A stretch of 64,000 bases of DNA, from NCBI GenBank assembly GCA_011009095.1, contig VTPC01004000.1, positions 95,004 through 159,003 on the forward strand, in the 5' to 3' direction. Made by a program: the position numbers and the translations under genes. Positions within the stretch are counted from its first letter, which is position 1. Each line of letters begins with the position of its first letter. Positions 1 through 11,580 of the stretch are shown piece by piece. Origin of the DNA: Ignelater luminosus (lineage: Eukaryota; Arthropoda; Insecta; Coleoptera; Elateridae). The notes beneath the pieces are model-generated. The model was not told the DNA's origin and made no database searches. It saw only the letters and a list, made by a program, of their open reading frames with translations.

Positions 1-3000
1 TTAAAAAAATGTTGATTTCTCGATTTTTGTTTTTACTTTTTCTTTCATTTATTTGAAGAGATATCGGAAAACTAAAACCACTTTTCCGTTTCCACTTTTT
101 GCGCTCTATAAAATACGCTAACATTTATGTACAACGTTTCGGTTTCGAGTAACCATCATCAACCTCATTTTTCTAAATGGGAGGAATAACAATTAAAAAT
201 TGTTTTAAATAGCTCTTGTTGTCACGATTCTACCGATGTAAACATGACAGGGTTATTTTCGTTTTGTTATGCTATAAGGCCTGCACGATTACCTGATCTA
301 ACACCATTAGATTCTTTCCCCTGAAGTTACATCAAGAATCATGTGCTTAACCAAAATTTTGAAGAAGAACAGCAATTATCACAGTTAACGACAGCAGGGT
401 TCAACATAAAAAATCAGAATCGAAATAATCCTATCATATTTACATCATTATTATTACAACATTATTACAGAGATCCACTTACTAATATTTTTATTTATTT
501 CTAAATATAATTGATTTTATTAGATGATATGTTGATATTTGTTTTATAATTTTATAAATATGCACAATGCAGAGGACGAACTAAATACTTATACTAATAA
601 GTAACTAAAAGAAAAGAAAAACTACAAACCCCAAGACAGAAATTCTCACCTGCCATCGCCAACAGATGCAGTGAAGTATGCTACTACAATGGCAATAAAA
701 TTTTGAAATTCTACAATCAAAAATTAAAGAGAGGCTTTCCAGTTTAGGTAGAAAAGGAGGGTATCAAACATCTGCGATAGTCGATAGTCTTAATTTTATT
801 ATTGTCATTAATCATTTTTGCGTACAAGCTGCTACTTGAGACCTCACTTTAGAAAATTATTGTCTTTTTTGCATTACCAAAGGTGAGCCGTAACTATGAA
901 AAGAACAATAGAAAAAGGTACAAAAATACATTTTCTATTATCATATAATCAATTGCTGACTAAGATTTCACACAAATTTTGATTTTTGGACTTGGAATTA
1001 CTATTAATCACTAATTAATAGCTACGATAAAGACTTCTTCTAATTTCTGTATTACATGTGCCTACTAATAAAAATACCTACCATGCACCTACATTAGAAA
1101 ATAAATTTGTTAGCAAGTCAATTTTTAAAATTCACTATTTATAGCTACTTACTAACGACATCTCACTTTGAAGAAGAATAGAATTAGTTTGTATGCACAA
1201 CAAAGGAAATGTACAAAGTTACTGTTGACACTTTTATGACCAGTAAAGTGCAGGTAAAAATTAACCCTCGGCAGTATTTGCAAAAGAGGTTGCCTAAGTT
1301 CTACTGATGTTTTCTATAATTCAATTTTGTGTTGCATGCAAATTGTGGTCTACACATAAACGATAACGACATTCTGATTTGATGTAACTGACGCTCAAAC
1401 AAGGCAAAATGTGGCAGTGCATTCCTTTTTTTCAATTTCTAACCAATAGTGAAGTTAATTACTTGCCAATTTACGTCAATTAATGCTAATAACTTTGATT
1501 AGAAAATGAATTTCTAATTTTTCGACGCATAGACATAAAACTATTCATGAGTTAAATAACTACAGGTATTGATATCACTTTAAAAGTGAAAGACAAAGTT
1601 TGTATTTGCTTGCAAAATTTGAGGAAATTTCAGTCTGCAGCGTTCTCTCTGAAACTACTAAATACAACCCTTAAAGAACACTTTTTGTAGCAATTTTGGT
1701 TTTGTTGTACACTTGCCTTGTTTAGTTTTGCTTTTGTATACTGCCATAAATATTTCGATATTTCATGGTAAAACGAGTCTCTAATCCTGTAAGACTCGCT
1801 TTAATGAGTAAAAGGGCAGGTAGATAATTTTACACATTTTTACTTGCAATTTATGAAGTTTAATACGTTAGTTAGTGACTAGCTGCGGTATAGTCAGTTG
1901 CAGTGTTTTGTATTTTTTGAAAATAAAATTGTCTCGAGGAAAATAATACAGTGTTCCTTATACCTTGCGAAAAAAATCAGTAAGTATTTAATTCTTTTTT
2001 AATTCGTAATTAAATAATTAATAACTTATACTGAAAGGTCTTATCTAATTCATTTCATTATGAGAATTATTTTAATACAATTTAGAATCATGTTGAAATG
2101 CAAATATTGCGTTGAAGGAAATACTATTTCATAGATCAGCACCGCAGTATATCGAAATCGTGAAAAAACAAAATCATCTAGTGTGTGCTAAATATTTATA
2201 CGGGATTCCGTTTCAATGACGAAAACCAGAACGGAAGAGGAGTTTTAAGTTCGATTTGTGGAGAACCTTATTTTCGTGCAATATACCGTTATCAAATAGA
2301 GAAAAAGTTATTCTAGTTTTAGGGATTTTAGAAAAAAATCTTGTAAAAAAGACATCTCCCACCAGCAGATCGCTCTGAGAAAGAAGTATATTAATGACCG
2401 ATTTAAAAAATCATTAATTCTATTAGGAATTTTACAAAAGGTCGTTATTTATTTTTTGTTGTTGGCGAGACAACTGATTCGTGTGGTGGATCAAAAATTA
2501 GCACAGCTGTATCACATGCATTTGTCAGATATGCTTAGCCGTCAGAGCCGACGTAAAGACGTGCAAATGAGGCAATTTATTATAGACGCCGCACAGTGGA
2601 GAATAAGGCAAATAAAATTTTGTATGCGAAGGCGCGTTGAGAAACTCTTCTGCATTTCGAATAGCATGACGTGATTCGTAATTTCCAATCAGTAATCTGT
2701 TGGTTATTTAGTGTCTCTCAGAAAGTCTAAAGATTCTACGTTTCAAATGGCATGACGTAACCCATAATTTTGAATTCATAATTGTTGGTTATTTGGTGTT
2801 TACGAATTTCTAGAATAGATTTTTAACATTTTTCCCAGAATCTTCAGTTGTTGTCCATCATTTCATACCAAATCTCTTAAGTTCCTAAATTCAATTCGCG
2901 ACTTATAGTTCTGGAAATTTTAATCGTACTTTCTGTACGTGCCACGGATTATCTAAAGCAACGCGCAAATGAGTCAACTTAGCATGGGCGCCGCGATGAC

Positions 3001-5084
3001 TGTAGCTACTGCATGATGGCGAAAAAGAAAACGAAAACTGACATTAAACACACCATATACGACATGTTCTACTATAAGCTTCAAATATCCTACCATTGAT
3101 ATAATGGTTTTGGTTCGGAAACGTTCGGCTTCATTGCAAGTTTTATGCAAGCTCAAAATTCCTATTCCTTATTACAGAATTTCTCAAGCTTTTGTGTATT
3201 GTAGGTTATTCCGCGTGGAATGCTGCTCTAGAGTCCTACTTGGGTGGGTATCTTCAAGCTCAAGATTTAAAGCTTGATTCAAAAAGCCCAAATAACCTAA
3301 AACACTCAAATAAATTAAAAGATCCGAAACGCACGATATGCCTGAAAAGTCCGTAAAGCTCAGTTGTAAGTCACCTGGGAAGTCCAATCGCTTTGAAAAA
3401 CCTAGACTTTTGCATGCTAATGGTTAATATTACCAGAATCAAAGCAAAATTGAGGCTAAAGTGTATTGAAAGACAAAACTTGAGGTTTATGACAGATACT
3501 ATTCAAACTGAACATGTTTAAGCAAAGGTTCGATGTATTTTTGAACGCGTTCGAAGGTCGTTGCTATTCTGTTTCATGTTCTAAGAAATGATCACATTTT
3601 GATATTTCTATCGATAATAAAGTTCTGGAGATCTGAGTGTCTCCCTCAGCTTTTTAAAATCATCTTTGGCACAGAACTACATACCTCGTTTAAGTTATGT
3701 ATAAGTAAAGAGTCGTAATGAAAATGAGATTATTATCATTGTCATTGTTATTGTTTTTGATACTTTTAGAAATGTCTTTAGACATTATTGTTTAAAGATA
3801 TGGTTGCTTTTAATATTACTTGATTATTCATACTATCAACTGACCTTTCTAGAACAAACAAACCTTTTTGGTGGTACCATCTTTAGTTTGTTTTGCATTC
3901 CATCATCTAAGTTCATTGTCCATCGTTTCATACCACTTGTTCAGTTTTTTTTTTGCAAAAGCGAGCGAACAGTTGCTTCTTGTGATTTTAAAACAAAACA
4001 TTAAAGATATCATTTTTTTTTATTAGGAACACCCGATACACTAACAGGTTTTCTGGTTATTATTTACATATTTTGTTACACATCCATGGTAACGAGGTAC
4101 GTAAACCAATACACCTATCACCTTTATAAGCATTAATCTGCATTCTAGAGCGCAAAAGCATTGGTATGTAACTAATATGCCATTTAGTTATAATTGAAAT
4201 TTATACAAAAAATACAATAAAACTTGATGAAGTGTTTAAATTACCCAGTAAATATATAGTTGTGCGGAAGCTTTTGAAACAATTCCACCAATACCACAAT
4301 GCTGCAATGGCAATTTACCAGATTTCTAAACATTTTCAAGTCAAAAAATACAGAATTGAAGCTACGGGCATTTTTTTTGCCACTTGTTACACGATTGAAA
4401 GAAATGCATTTTCGTTTTGGTCAATGGATAAATATTTATAGTGAGCAGCTCTGGCAACTAAAAAGAAACAACGCATGTTTATTGTATTTTTACTCATGGT
4501 TATGCGATAAGTATGTTTCCATTTCATAAAGAAATTGATGATAGATAAATTCCCTTTACTGCCAGTCGTTCGAAAAGGCTTTTTTATACTTCTAAGGTGT
4601 ACCCTACTGCTACCCATCTAAAACGATGTTGGAGAGATGAATGAAATTCATCTTCTCATTTATTTTTAGCACCAAATTGTGTACAGAAAAGTTAAACGAT
4701 TGGTTGTCATTACTTGATGTTTACCAAACCGTTCGAAAACATCGACATTCTCTTGTTACTTCTGCGGCGTCCATCCATTACCCGCATCATACATCCTGAC
4801 TTTTTGAATATGCCTTTATAATGTTACTGGTTCTGGAATCGATCAAATTTGTTTTGTCCAAAGAAGTGCACTCGGAAAATCTTTCACGATTTAAGAAGTA
4901 TTTGAAGACTATTTTTAAAACTAACGAAGGTAGCTTTCGTACTCGCTATGTTGCATATATTTTTGGATGTATATATTTGCTCCAATTTAATCTACTTTGC
5001 ATTTTTAATAGTTTCCGAGATTTCTATGCATAGATGCAAATTTAGAACAGCCTGTATACGAAGTTTCAGAATCTTCAATTTATA
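1..5084. other. Intergenic, no gene recognised
   Basis: AT-rich sequence in which I see no gene or intact mobile element. Short reading frames here show no domain or codon pattern that I recognise. The only internal structure noted is a diverged local duplication near 2657-2720 and 2743-2805: both copies share a GCATGACGT core and a GTTGGTTATTT motif about 84 bases apart. Confidence 0.5.
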
Positions 5085-6246
5085 CAAGGTGTCCGAATAG
5101 TACACCGAAAACTTTTTACTGTAGGTTTGGAGGATTAAATAACGATCTGTCAAAAAAGAGGTAAGTAAAAAGTTTTTAGTTGCCGAGTTATAACGCTTCA
5201 AAGTTGATGGAAACAAAGGTTATTTCTTTACTGTGTTCAAATGAATCCACGAATCTTCTTCAAATTTGGTATGCTATTTGGCGCCATTGAGGTGGTCTAT
5301 GCTAAAATATTGTCGAAATTTACAAATCGTATCACAAATTTTCATAAATATGCTACTTTTGAAAAGCTCAGAATTTTTTGTACAGCCAATATTTTACAAA
5401 TTCGATGCAAACACATAAAAGCAATTTTAGTTTATAAAAGATTTGCCCTCTTGCAATTTTTTCGTAAAGGTAATAATTTTCGAGAAAATCGAGATTCTTT
5501 AAAACACTTAATTAATTCCGCGTTGTTTACGTTACTGATACAAAAAATCCGAGGTGGCGGAAAAACCGAAATATTTTTTTAAACTAATGAAGCTAGTATG
5601 TTGCTTTATAATAAAATTAATTTTAAGTCTCGCATCCATGTAAATCTTGCGACGCGACAGCGTGTTTCTAGAGAGACATCATCTAACAATTTTGCATTTG
5701 AAGAAATAACTTAAAATTACTTTTATTATGAAGCGACATACTAGCTTCATTTGTTTTAACAAAAATGCGTCATGTTTCTCCGCCACCTCGGATTTTTTGT
5801 ATCAGTAACGTAAACAACGTGGAATTGAGTGTTTTAAAGAATCTTGATTTTCTCGAAAATGCTTAAGTTTACCAAAAAGTTGCAAGAGGGAAAGTTTTTT
5901 ATAAACTAAGGTTGGTTTTATGTGTTTCCATCAAATTGGTGAAATGTTGAGTGTACAAAAAGTTTTGAGCTTTTCAAAAGTAGTATATTCATGAAAACTT
6001 GTAATACGATTTATAAATTTCGACTAGATGTTAGCATAAGGATCACCCTAATGGTATCAAATAGCATACCAAGTTTGAAGAAGATTCATTGATTCATTGT
6101 GACACAGTAAAGAAATAACCATGTTTTCTCATCATAACTCGACAACTAAAAACTTTTTACTTACCTTTTTTTTCGATAAATCGTCCCTATTTAATCTGCC
6201 AAACCTACAGTCGAGAGTTTTCGTTGTAATATTCGGACACCCTGTG
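5085..6246. mobile_element. Foldback (long inverted repeat) element
   Basis: A near-palindrome of about 1.16 kb. The left arm (about 5085-5633) is repeated in reverse complement at about 5712-6246, leaving a loop of only some 80 bases. Termini are AGGTGTCCGAAT on the left and the complement of ATTCGGACACCCTG on the right, flanked by TA on both sides, as in TA-targeting Tc1/mariner-type non-autonomous elements. The arms have drifted by scattered substitutions and small indels, so this is not an assembly mirror. The 113-codon reading frame inside the left arm (5241-5582) has no recognisable domain and lies wholly in repeat, so I do not call it a gene. Confidence 0.8.
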
Positions 6247-8924
6247 TAGCTGCATGTAGGTAGCTGTAGACTGATGAAATTGAAATTGAAAATCCTAAAC
6301 GTAAGGTATCGCTTATATTCCTTCTACATTCAAACTTTCAAAGCTAATGAAGTCATAATAATCGTAGGTATTCGTTTTTGTTTAGTTTGGTCAATTAGAA
6401 ATATACAGGTAAACGAAATATTGAAAAGTACCTATATAGATTCCTTTGCTCGCCTGACCTCTGAAACTATTGATTCTGTAACTATATATTTCGGTTTTTG
6501 AATTTTTGAACCATGTATTACGTTTCTTTCAGCTTGTAAATAAAAGTCAGTTAATGCTTTTCAATGATCTCTAATATGAAAGGAAGAAACGTTGTTGAGC
6601 ATTCATTCAGTTATTGAAAAAAAAAGATTTAATTGAGACATTAGTATTAATAGTTTTTAACAGGATGGTGTTGTTGAAAGTTTGTTTGATCATTTTATTT
6701 ACCTTCATTAGTATTTCTAATAATTTTCTTACTCATACTAAATTTTCAGTTTCTAGTTTGTGTGCCTAATCAAATTCACTAAACATTTCTGAAGGAGAAT
6801 CCCACTTTTTTACCTTGCAATGTAGAACCCTTAAATCTAAAGCAATTGCATTTAATCGTAACATATGCACTTGCGGTCCTGAATATACGTCTGGTTTCAA
6901 AATGAAAATAAATTTTATTATTCTGTTTCTGTAATTTTCTTTTAAAAGACTGAAGATTTTTTTATCACATTGATGTTATGGAAACCTACAACACTCGTTA
7001 AATTCACAGAAGTGAGAAGAAAATCAAAGTACAAATCCGCTTAATCTTCAAACATGTTCTTAGTTCTTTGTTTGTCACATCAATCCTTTAAGTTTTCCTC
7101 CCTATCTGGCTTCGAGACTAGAAAAACGCTTCCTCAAAATCGAACATACACGAAAACGAGCAAAAGCCCGCTTAGATATAGACGATAAACTTAATCTAAA
7201 AGACCATCCGTTGCTACGTATAAAAAACAGCTGTTCCAGCAATATTTGGTTAAAATTAATAAAAGAACGGGCGGACCTGCACGATTTGTGGCCTTATATA
7301 AATACTTCATAAGTCACCCGCCGTTCGCCATCGCAATATGTTTAATTCATTCAGTTACCGAGGACGGAACACAATTATTGTACTCCTGAATCCGTCCCAT
7401 GGTGACACTTGTACATAATCACCTCTTTTTCCATCTCCTACGAATACGTTTACTTTATCATTGTCCTTCTCGTTTCATCTCACCCCTAAAACAACACTCT
7501 TTTTCTACTCTAACGAAATAGTGTTACAATACGGTGCTCTTATCGGACAACCCTCTCTTTTTGATACGTCTGAGTTTTTCCGAATACTTCGCGTTCCATC
7601 GCTGTCGTACAAAAACAAAACGCATGGAAAACTGCACTTTGTTTTTCTACCATACCATACAGAAAGAGAACGTGGCAATAACTTGGGCGTACATAATAAA
7701 TGAACATCTAATTACACCATTGCATTTAAATCTAGAATAAAATATCGACGCCGATAGAATTCCAACAAAAAAGTGAGCAAATGATATTACAATCTTACTT
7801 TTTTTTAAATAATTAAAACAATGGAATTCTTCCGTGTTTTACTACCGTTTACAATGTTTATATTGCAACTAACCATCAAATCTTTTTTGATTTTTATAAT
7901 TACTTATGACAAACCTACAGTAACTAAATAATAAAGAATGTTTCAGTGGAAAACAGTCGATAAACAAGTAAAGGGTGAAAATATCGGGAGAGGAGAAAAA
8001 TGAAAAAGGTTAAAAGGGGGAGCAACCAATGATTTCCGTGACCTGTTTAGTAAAACAAACAACAATATTATTTTGTTGCGGCTAAAAGGAACATGCAGAT
8101 TTATTATAATATCGTTTTTAAATATTGATTTTCTTTCTTCTCTTTTCATCCCCCCACGACCGTCCCAGGCAATCATAATGCCATTAGGGAAACAATTTAA
8201 CAAGCACTGCCACTTGAATTAGTTAAATTAAAGTTTAAATTAGAGCCTGTTCTTGTTCGCTCATTTTCCTAAGGATTATTGGATTTTTTATTGTTATTAC
8301 TATCGGAAGGCGCAACTAAAGAACGCTTTTAATTGTATCGCCCTTGCTTATAATTAGCCACCCCAAAGTTGTTCGTGTTCCCACCCCATGCATTACGTAT
8401 AATTAAGAAAGCTGGAAATTTATAAAAACATAGAACTGAATTCGAGTGGAAAGCTAACTGCTACTCATTTTTCGAGAATTCAATTTGTTATAATGCTTTT
8501 AAATGATATTGAAAGTTAAGTGTCCTTTGTCTTAACAAGTAGACACTTTGAATGGCTGGATATTATCGTTGACGAATTTCTTTTTTAAAAAGTTCTGTAT
8601 AATATATTTATATAAGTATACATTAAACATTAAATGAATATTTTTTGTTAAGTCAAAAGTGTATGTGTTAATTTCAATTTATCTAAAGTAATTTGTCCTG
8701 AATATCGTATAACATCGTTCCATCACATTAGATATTGATTTTAATATAGAATTGCTTAAGAAGATTTTTACACTAGGTATGCATAACAGACTTTACTTAA
8801 TTTAGTCGGTAATAACTTACACAATAGCAAAAATAGTACAAGATAGACGCAATGAAAATAATGTATGTATTAGATCACTTTAACAAATTAATCATCATTT
8901 TGTTTAGCTTGAAAACTCCCTACA
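6247..8924. other. Intergenic, mostly featureless
   Basis: AT-rich sequence without a recognised gene. The one segment that looks coding is listed separately at 7064-7312. The remaining short reading frames (for example 7461-7703 and 7943-8203 on the complement) show no known domain. Confidence 0.45.
7064..7312 (+). other. Unrecognised 82-codon open segment, no ATG
   Basis: An open stretch without an initiator methionine, running from a stop at 7061 to a TAA at 7310-7312. The predicted peptide is hydrophilic and rich in Lys, Arg and Leu; it contains LASRLEKRFLKIEHTRKRAK and ends LHDLWPYINTS. It is preceded by a possible splice acceptor (TTCTTAG at 7057-7063). Base composition is slightly less AT-rich than its surroundings. 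I do not recognise the family. It could be a terminal exon, a transposon remnant, or chance in an AT-rich region. Confidence 0.15.
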
Positions 8925-8929
8925 TTACA

Positions 8930-9040
8930 GCTGTCTGATGTGTTGCAGGATTCCACAGGGGCCAGTTTTAGGACCAATACTCTTTAATTATACAATACGT
9001 ATCCACATTTGCCCATATCACAATCCATATGGGCGTATTT
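8930..9040 (+). pseudogene. Non-LTR retrotransposon reverse transcriptase relic
   Basis: About 30 codons read as the classic LINE reverse-transcriptase block just upstream of the catalytic YxDD: the segment reads RIPQGPVLGPILFN, matching the 'G(V/I)PQGSVLGPxLFN' motif of Jockey/CR1-like elements. No continuing frame is visible on either side, so this is a small truncated fragment. The family assignment rests on this one motif. Confidence 0.6.
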
Positions 9041-9258
9041 TCAATACAAATATGTTTGATTGATTCGGATATTTAATTACCAAAATAGTCTGTCAAAATT
9101 CGACATTTGAAAATAAATTATTTCATCATGGTATTCTCCCAAGAACACAAAACTTACGTACTCTTGAAATGGCGTTCGCGTAAATAGTTAATGATCTTAT
9201 ACAATACCTATGGATAAATTCCGCGACCAGTTCCCCGGCGTTGCATTTTTGGAGGCGG

Positions 9259-10750
9259 ATTTCTTTATACTATGACACTATGTTCCATTTGGGTGAAATT
9301 TCGACCATGAGTATTTTTTGATCTTGGATGATAGAGTGGGTGATTCTAAGGTAAGTTTCAACAGATTTAGATGTAAAAAGGTTTAAATAATGCCTGTGGA
9401 ACCGAAAAACCGAATTTCGGTGTTTTCAGTTTTTTCTGGTGATTTCAACAGTTTTATTATCTGAACATTTGTCTCAATACCTGATGAAGTTAAATACCGA
9501 TTTTCATTGAATTCAACCATATAATTTTAGAGAAAATGGAAATTTTGTTAATCAGAAGGGTCAAGTTTGGACTAGCCTGGACACTTTGGGAGCGGGTTGG
9601 CGCAGAGTACTATTCAACCAAAACGACCCTTATCCCTTGTAGTGTCTTCCACTGCTACAATTAACTCGTTGCAGCAGGTCGGATAGGAGATATACGACAT
9701 CAAATATGCTCAAATTGTCACCGCGACGGAAATTAGAACTTTCTGTCTGCTACGTACGTGCTGACTGCTTCCAGTTCCTTTTTATTTGGTCATAAATATG
9801 TTCTAACCTCTTTCTCGGGGCTGCTGCTTGTGACGATGAAAATTTTGAGTTTTGCTGGTGTGCTAGTATTGACTCCGCTTCTTGCACAAAACGAGACATT
9901 TCCTGAGGTGCCTCAAACGCCGTCCACACATCTTTGATAATTACGTCTGTACCTTTTGACGAATTTTTCTTTTGGTGAATGCTCCTAGCTTTTCTTGTGC
10001 GCTGCATGCTGAACGTGACAAGCAGTGGTGAAGGTGCTATCCTCCAAACTTGAGGTTAATGTACGTGACGAGGTTTCGCTTGAACCAGATAGGGAACTCG
10101 CTTCTCCTATCCCCCCTAGCATAGACTCCATCAATGGGGCACTGGTGGATGGCTCCCAACAGAACCGGACGAACTCTGTTGAGGCGAACTATCATGGAAC
10201 GAGGCATCCATGATCTAAAAGTAAATAGAGTCTATCGCCCTAGGGCTTCGCCGTTGCCTTCTCCATGAAAGCAGTTACACAAGGAGTTTATTTTACGACG
10301 GTGGACTCCTTCCCTTGTGGCTGGTTCCACTTCATCAATGAATTAAGATGGAAGTTCTAACTTCCGTTGCGGTGACAATTTGAGCCGACTTGCTGCAACG
10401 ACTCAGCAACGCGCCCAAAGTGTCTAGGCTAGTCCAAACTTGACCCTTCTGATTAACAAAATTTCCATTTTCTCTAAAATTATACGATGAAATTCAATGA
10501 AAATCGGTATTTAACTTTATCAGGTATTGAGACAAATGCTCAGATAATAAAACTGCTGAAATCACCAGAAAAAACTGAAAACACCGAAATTCGGTTTTTT
10601 CGGGTTTTTCGGTTCCACGGGCATTATTTAAACCTTTTTACATCTAAATCTGTTAAAACTTACCTTAGAATCCCTCATTCTATCATCCAAGATCAAAAAA
10701 TACTCATGACCGAAATTTCACCCAAATTGGACATAGTGTATGGTAAGAAA
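9259..10750. mobile_element. Large foldback element with coding-like core
   Basis: Two inverted arms, about 9259-9741 and 10351-10750, enclose a core of roughly 600 bases. Matching outer landmarks are CACTATGT...TTTGGGTGAAATTTCG on the left and their complement on the right; further in, both arms carry the same ACCGAAAAACCGAA-type and TGATTAACAAAATTTCC-type segments. The left arm has an extra insertion of about 60 bases near 9600-9660. The core is clearly less AT-rich than the flanks and holds Ser/Gln-rich open segments on the complement strand. No transposase domain is recognisable, so the superfamily is unknown. A mariner-type transposase relic follows directly but may be unrelated. Confidence 0.75.
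9750..10225 (-). pseudogene. Coding-like core of the foldback, family unknown
   Basis: On the complement strand, overlapping open segments run through the core of the foldback: a Ser-rich start (MDASFHDSSPQQSSSGS) near 10212, a shifted Ser/Thr-rich frame, and an 85-codon frame at 9750-10007 that starts MQRTRKAR and contains QEAESILAHQQNSKF. The composition looks like protein-coding DNA that has suffered frameshifts. I recognise no domain. It may be a remnant of the element's own gene or a captured host exon. Confidence 0.3.
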
Positions 10751-10769
10751 TTGTGTCCAGTTGTTCTGA

Positions 10770-11580
10770 GAAACGGGAAGCGTGCATCGTAAGGATGGTA
10801 GCAGCAGACCAATTGTTCGTTCCGCTAAAAACATTGCAAATGTCCGAACACGCATGGATGAAACGCCGACTTCATTAAGAAGACTGTTTCAGGAAGTTGG
10901 ATTGTTTTACGGAACCTGCAGAACAATAATGAAAAAAGACCTTGACCTATTTACAGTCTTATCATGAATTATTGCCTGCACATCTTAATAAACGCAGGTG
11001 GTTTAACCAACACCTGGCAAATAACAACGATCTTTTGGACCTGACTTTCTTTTTCGCTGAGACCTGGTTCCACTTGTCGGGATACGTTAATTCCCAAAAC
11101 GATGAGATTTTGCAGTTCAAAAAATCCGCATATATGGATTGCTGTATGTCGTCAACGTTTAATCGACCCCATATCTTTTGAAGGATCTATGAATGCGCAA
11201 AAACATCCGGATAGCCTTTAAATCAGTTCATTAATCAATTACACGATGACGAATTGCAACGGAGCTTCTTCCAAAGGAAGCCACGGCTCACGACTCGAAA
11301 CAATAAATTACTTGCAGTTCTTTGGAAATCGTTTTATTAGTCTGCGTTATAATTCTGAATTTCCACCAAGGTCGCTGGATTATTTTGTTTGTACTTCTTG
11401 AAAAACGGGATTTTCAAGAATCCTGTACAAACATTACCTGAATTAAAAGACCGATTGCTAAAGAATGTGCTCTTATTACACCGGTAATGCTCCAGAAAGC
11501 GTTTGAAAATATTAGGCGGGGAGTTAATTTGTATTTGCAAGAAAATGGGCTCATTTTCAAAATTTATTGTAGTAATCTAT
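10770..11580 (+). pseudogene. Decayed mariner-type (DDE) transposase
   Basis: Pieces of one insect mariner-type transposase appear in order across three frames. A helix-turn-helix linker region is at 10790-10945 (PTSLRRLFQEVG..., KKDLDL). The first catalytic block is near 11040-11130 (FFAETWFHLSGYVNSQN, where intact relatives have SDEAWFHLSGYVNSQN, so the aspartate is lost). A middle block lies around 11170-11290. The C-terminal block, near 11340-11560, resembles PPRSPDL, then LPELKDRLLKN and AFENIRRGVNLYLQENG. Frameshifts and stops interrupt it throughout, so it is inactive. No terminal repeats could be fixed. Confidence 0.75.

Noticed and set aside
5241-5582. 113-codon open frame
   Set aside because: Lies entirely in one arm of a foldback element, mirrors the other arm, and shows no domain.
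7290-7360. TATATAAATA as a core promoter
   Set aside because: AT-rich background makes such words common, and the nearest initiator-like TCAGTT is too far away (about 57 bases).
10487-10792. 101-codon open frame
   Set aside because: Sits in the right arm of the foldback and is repeat-derived.
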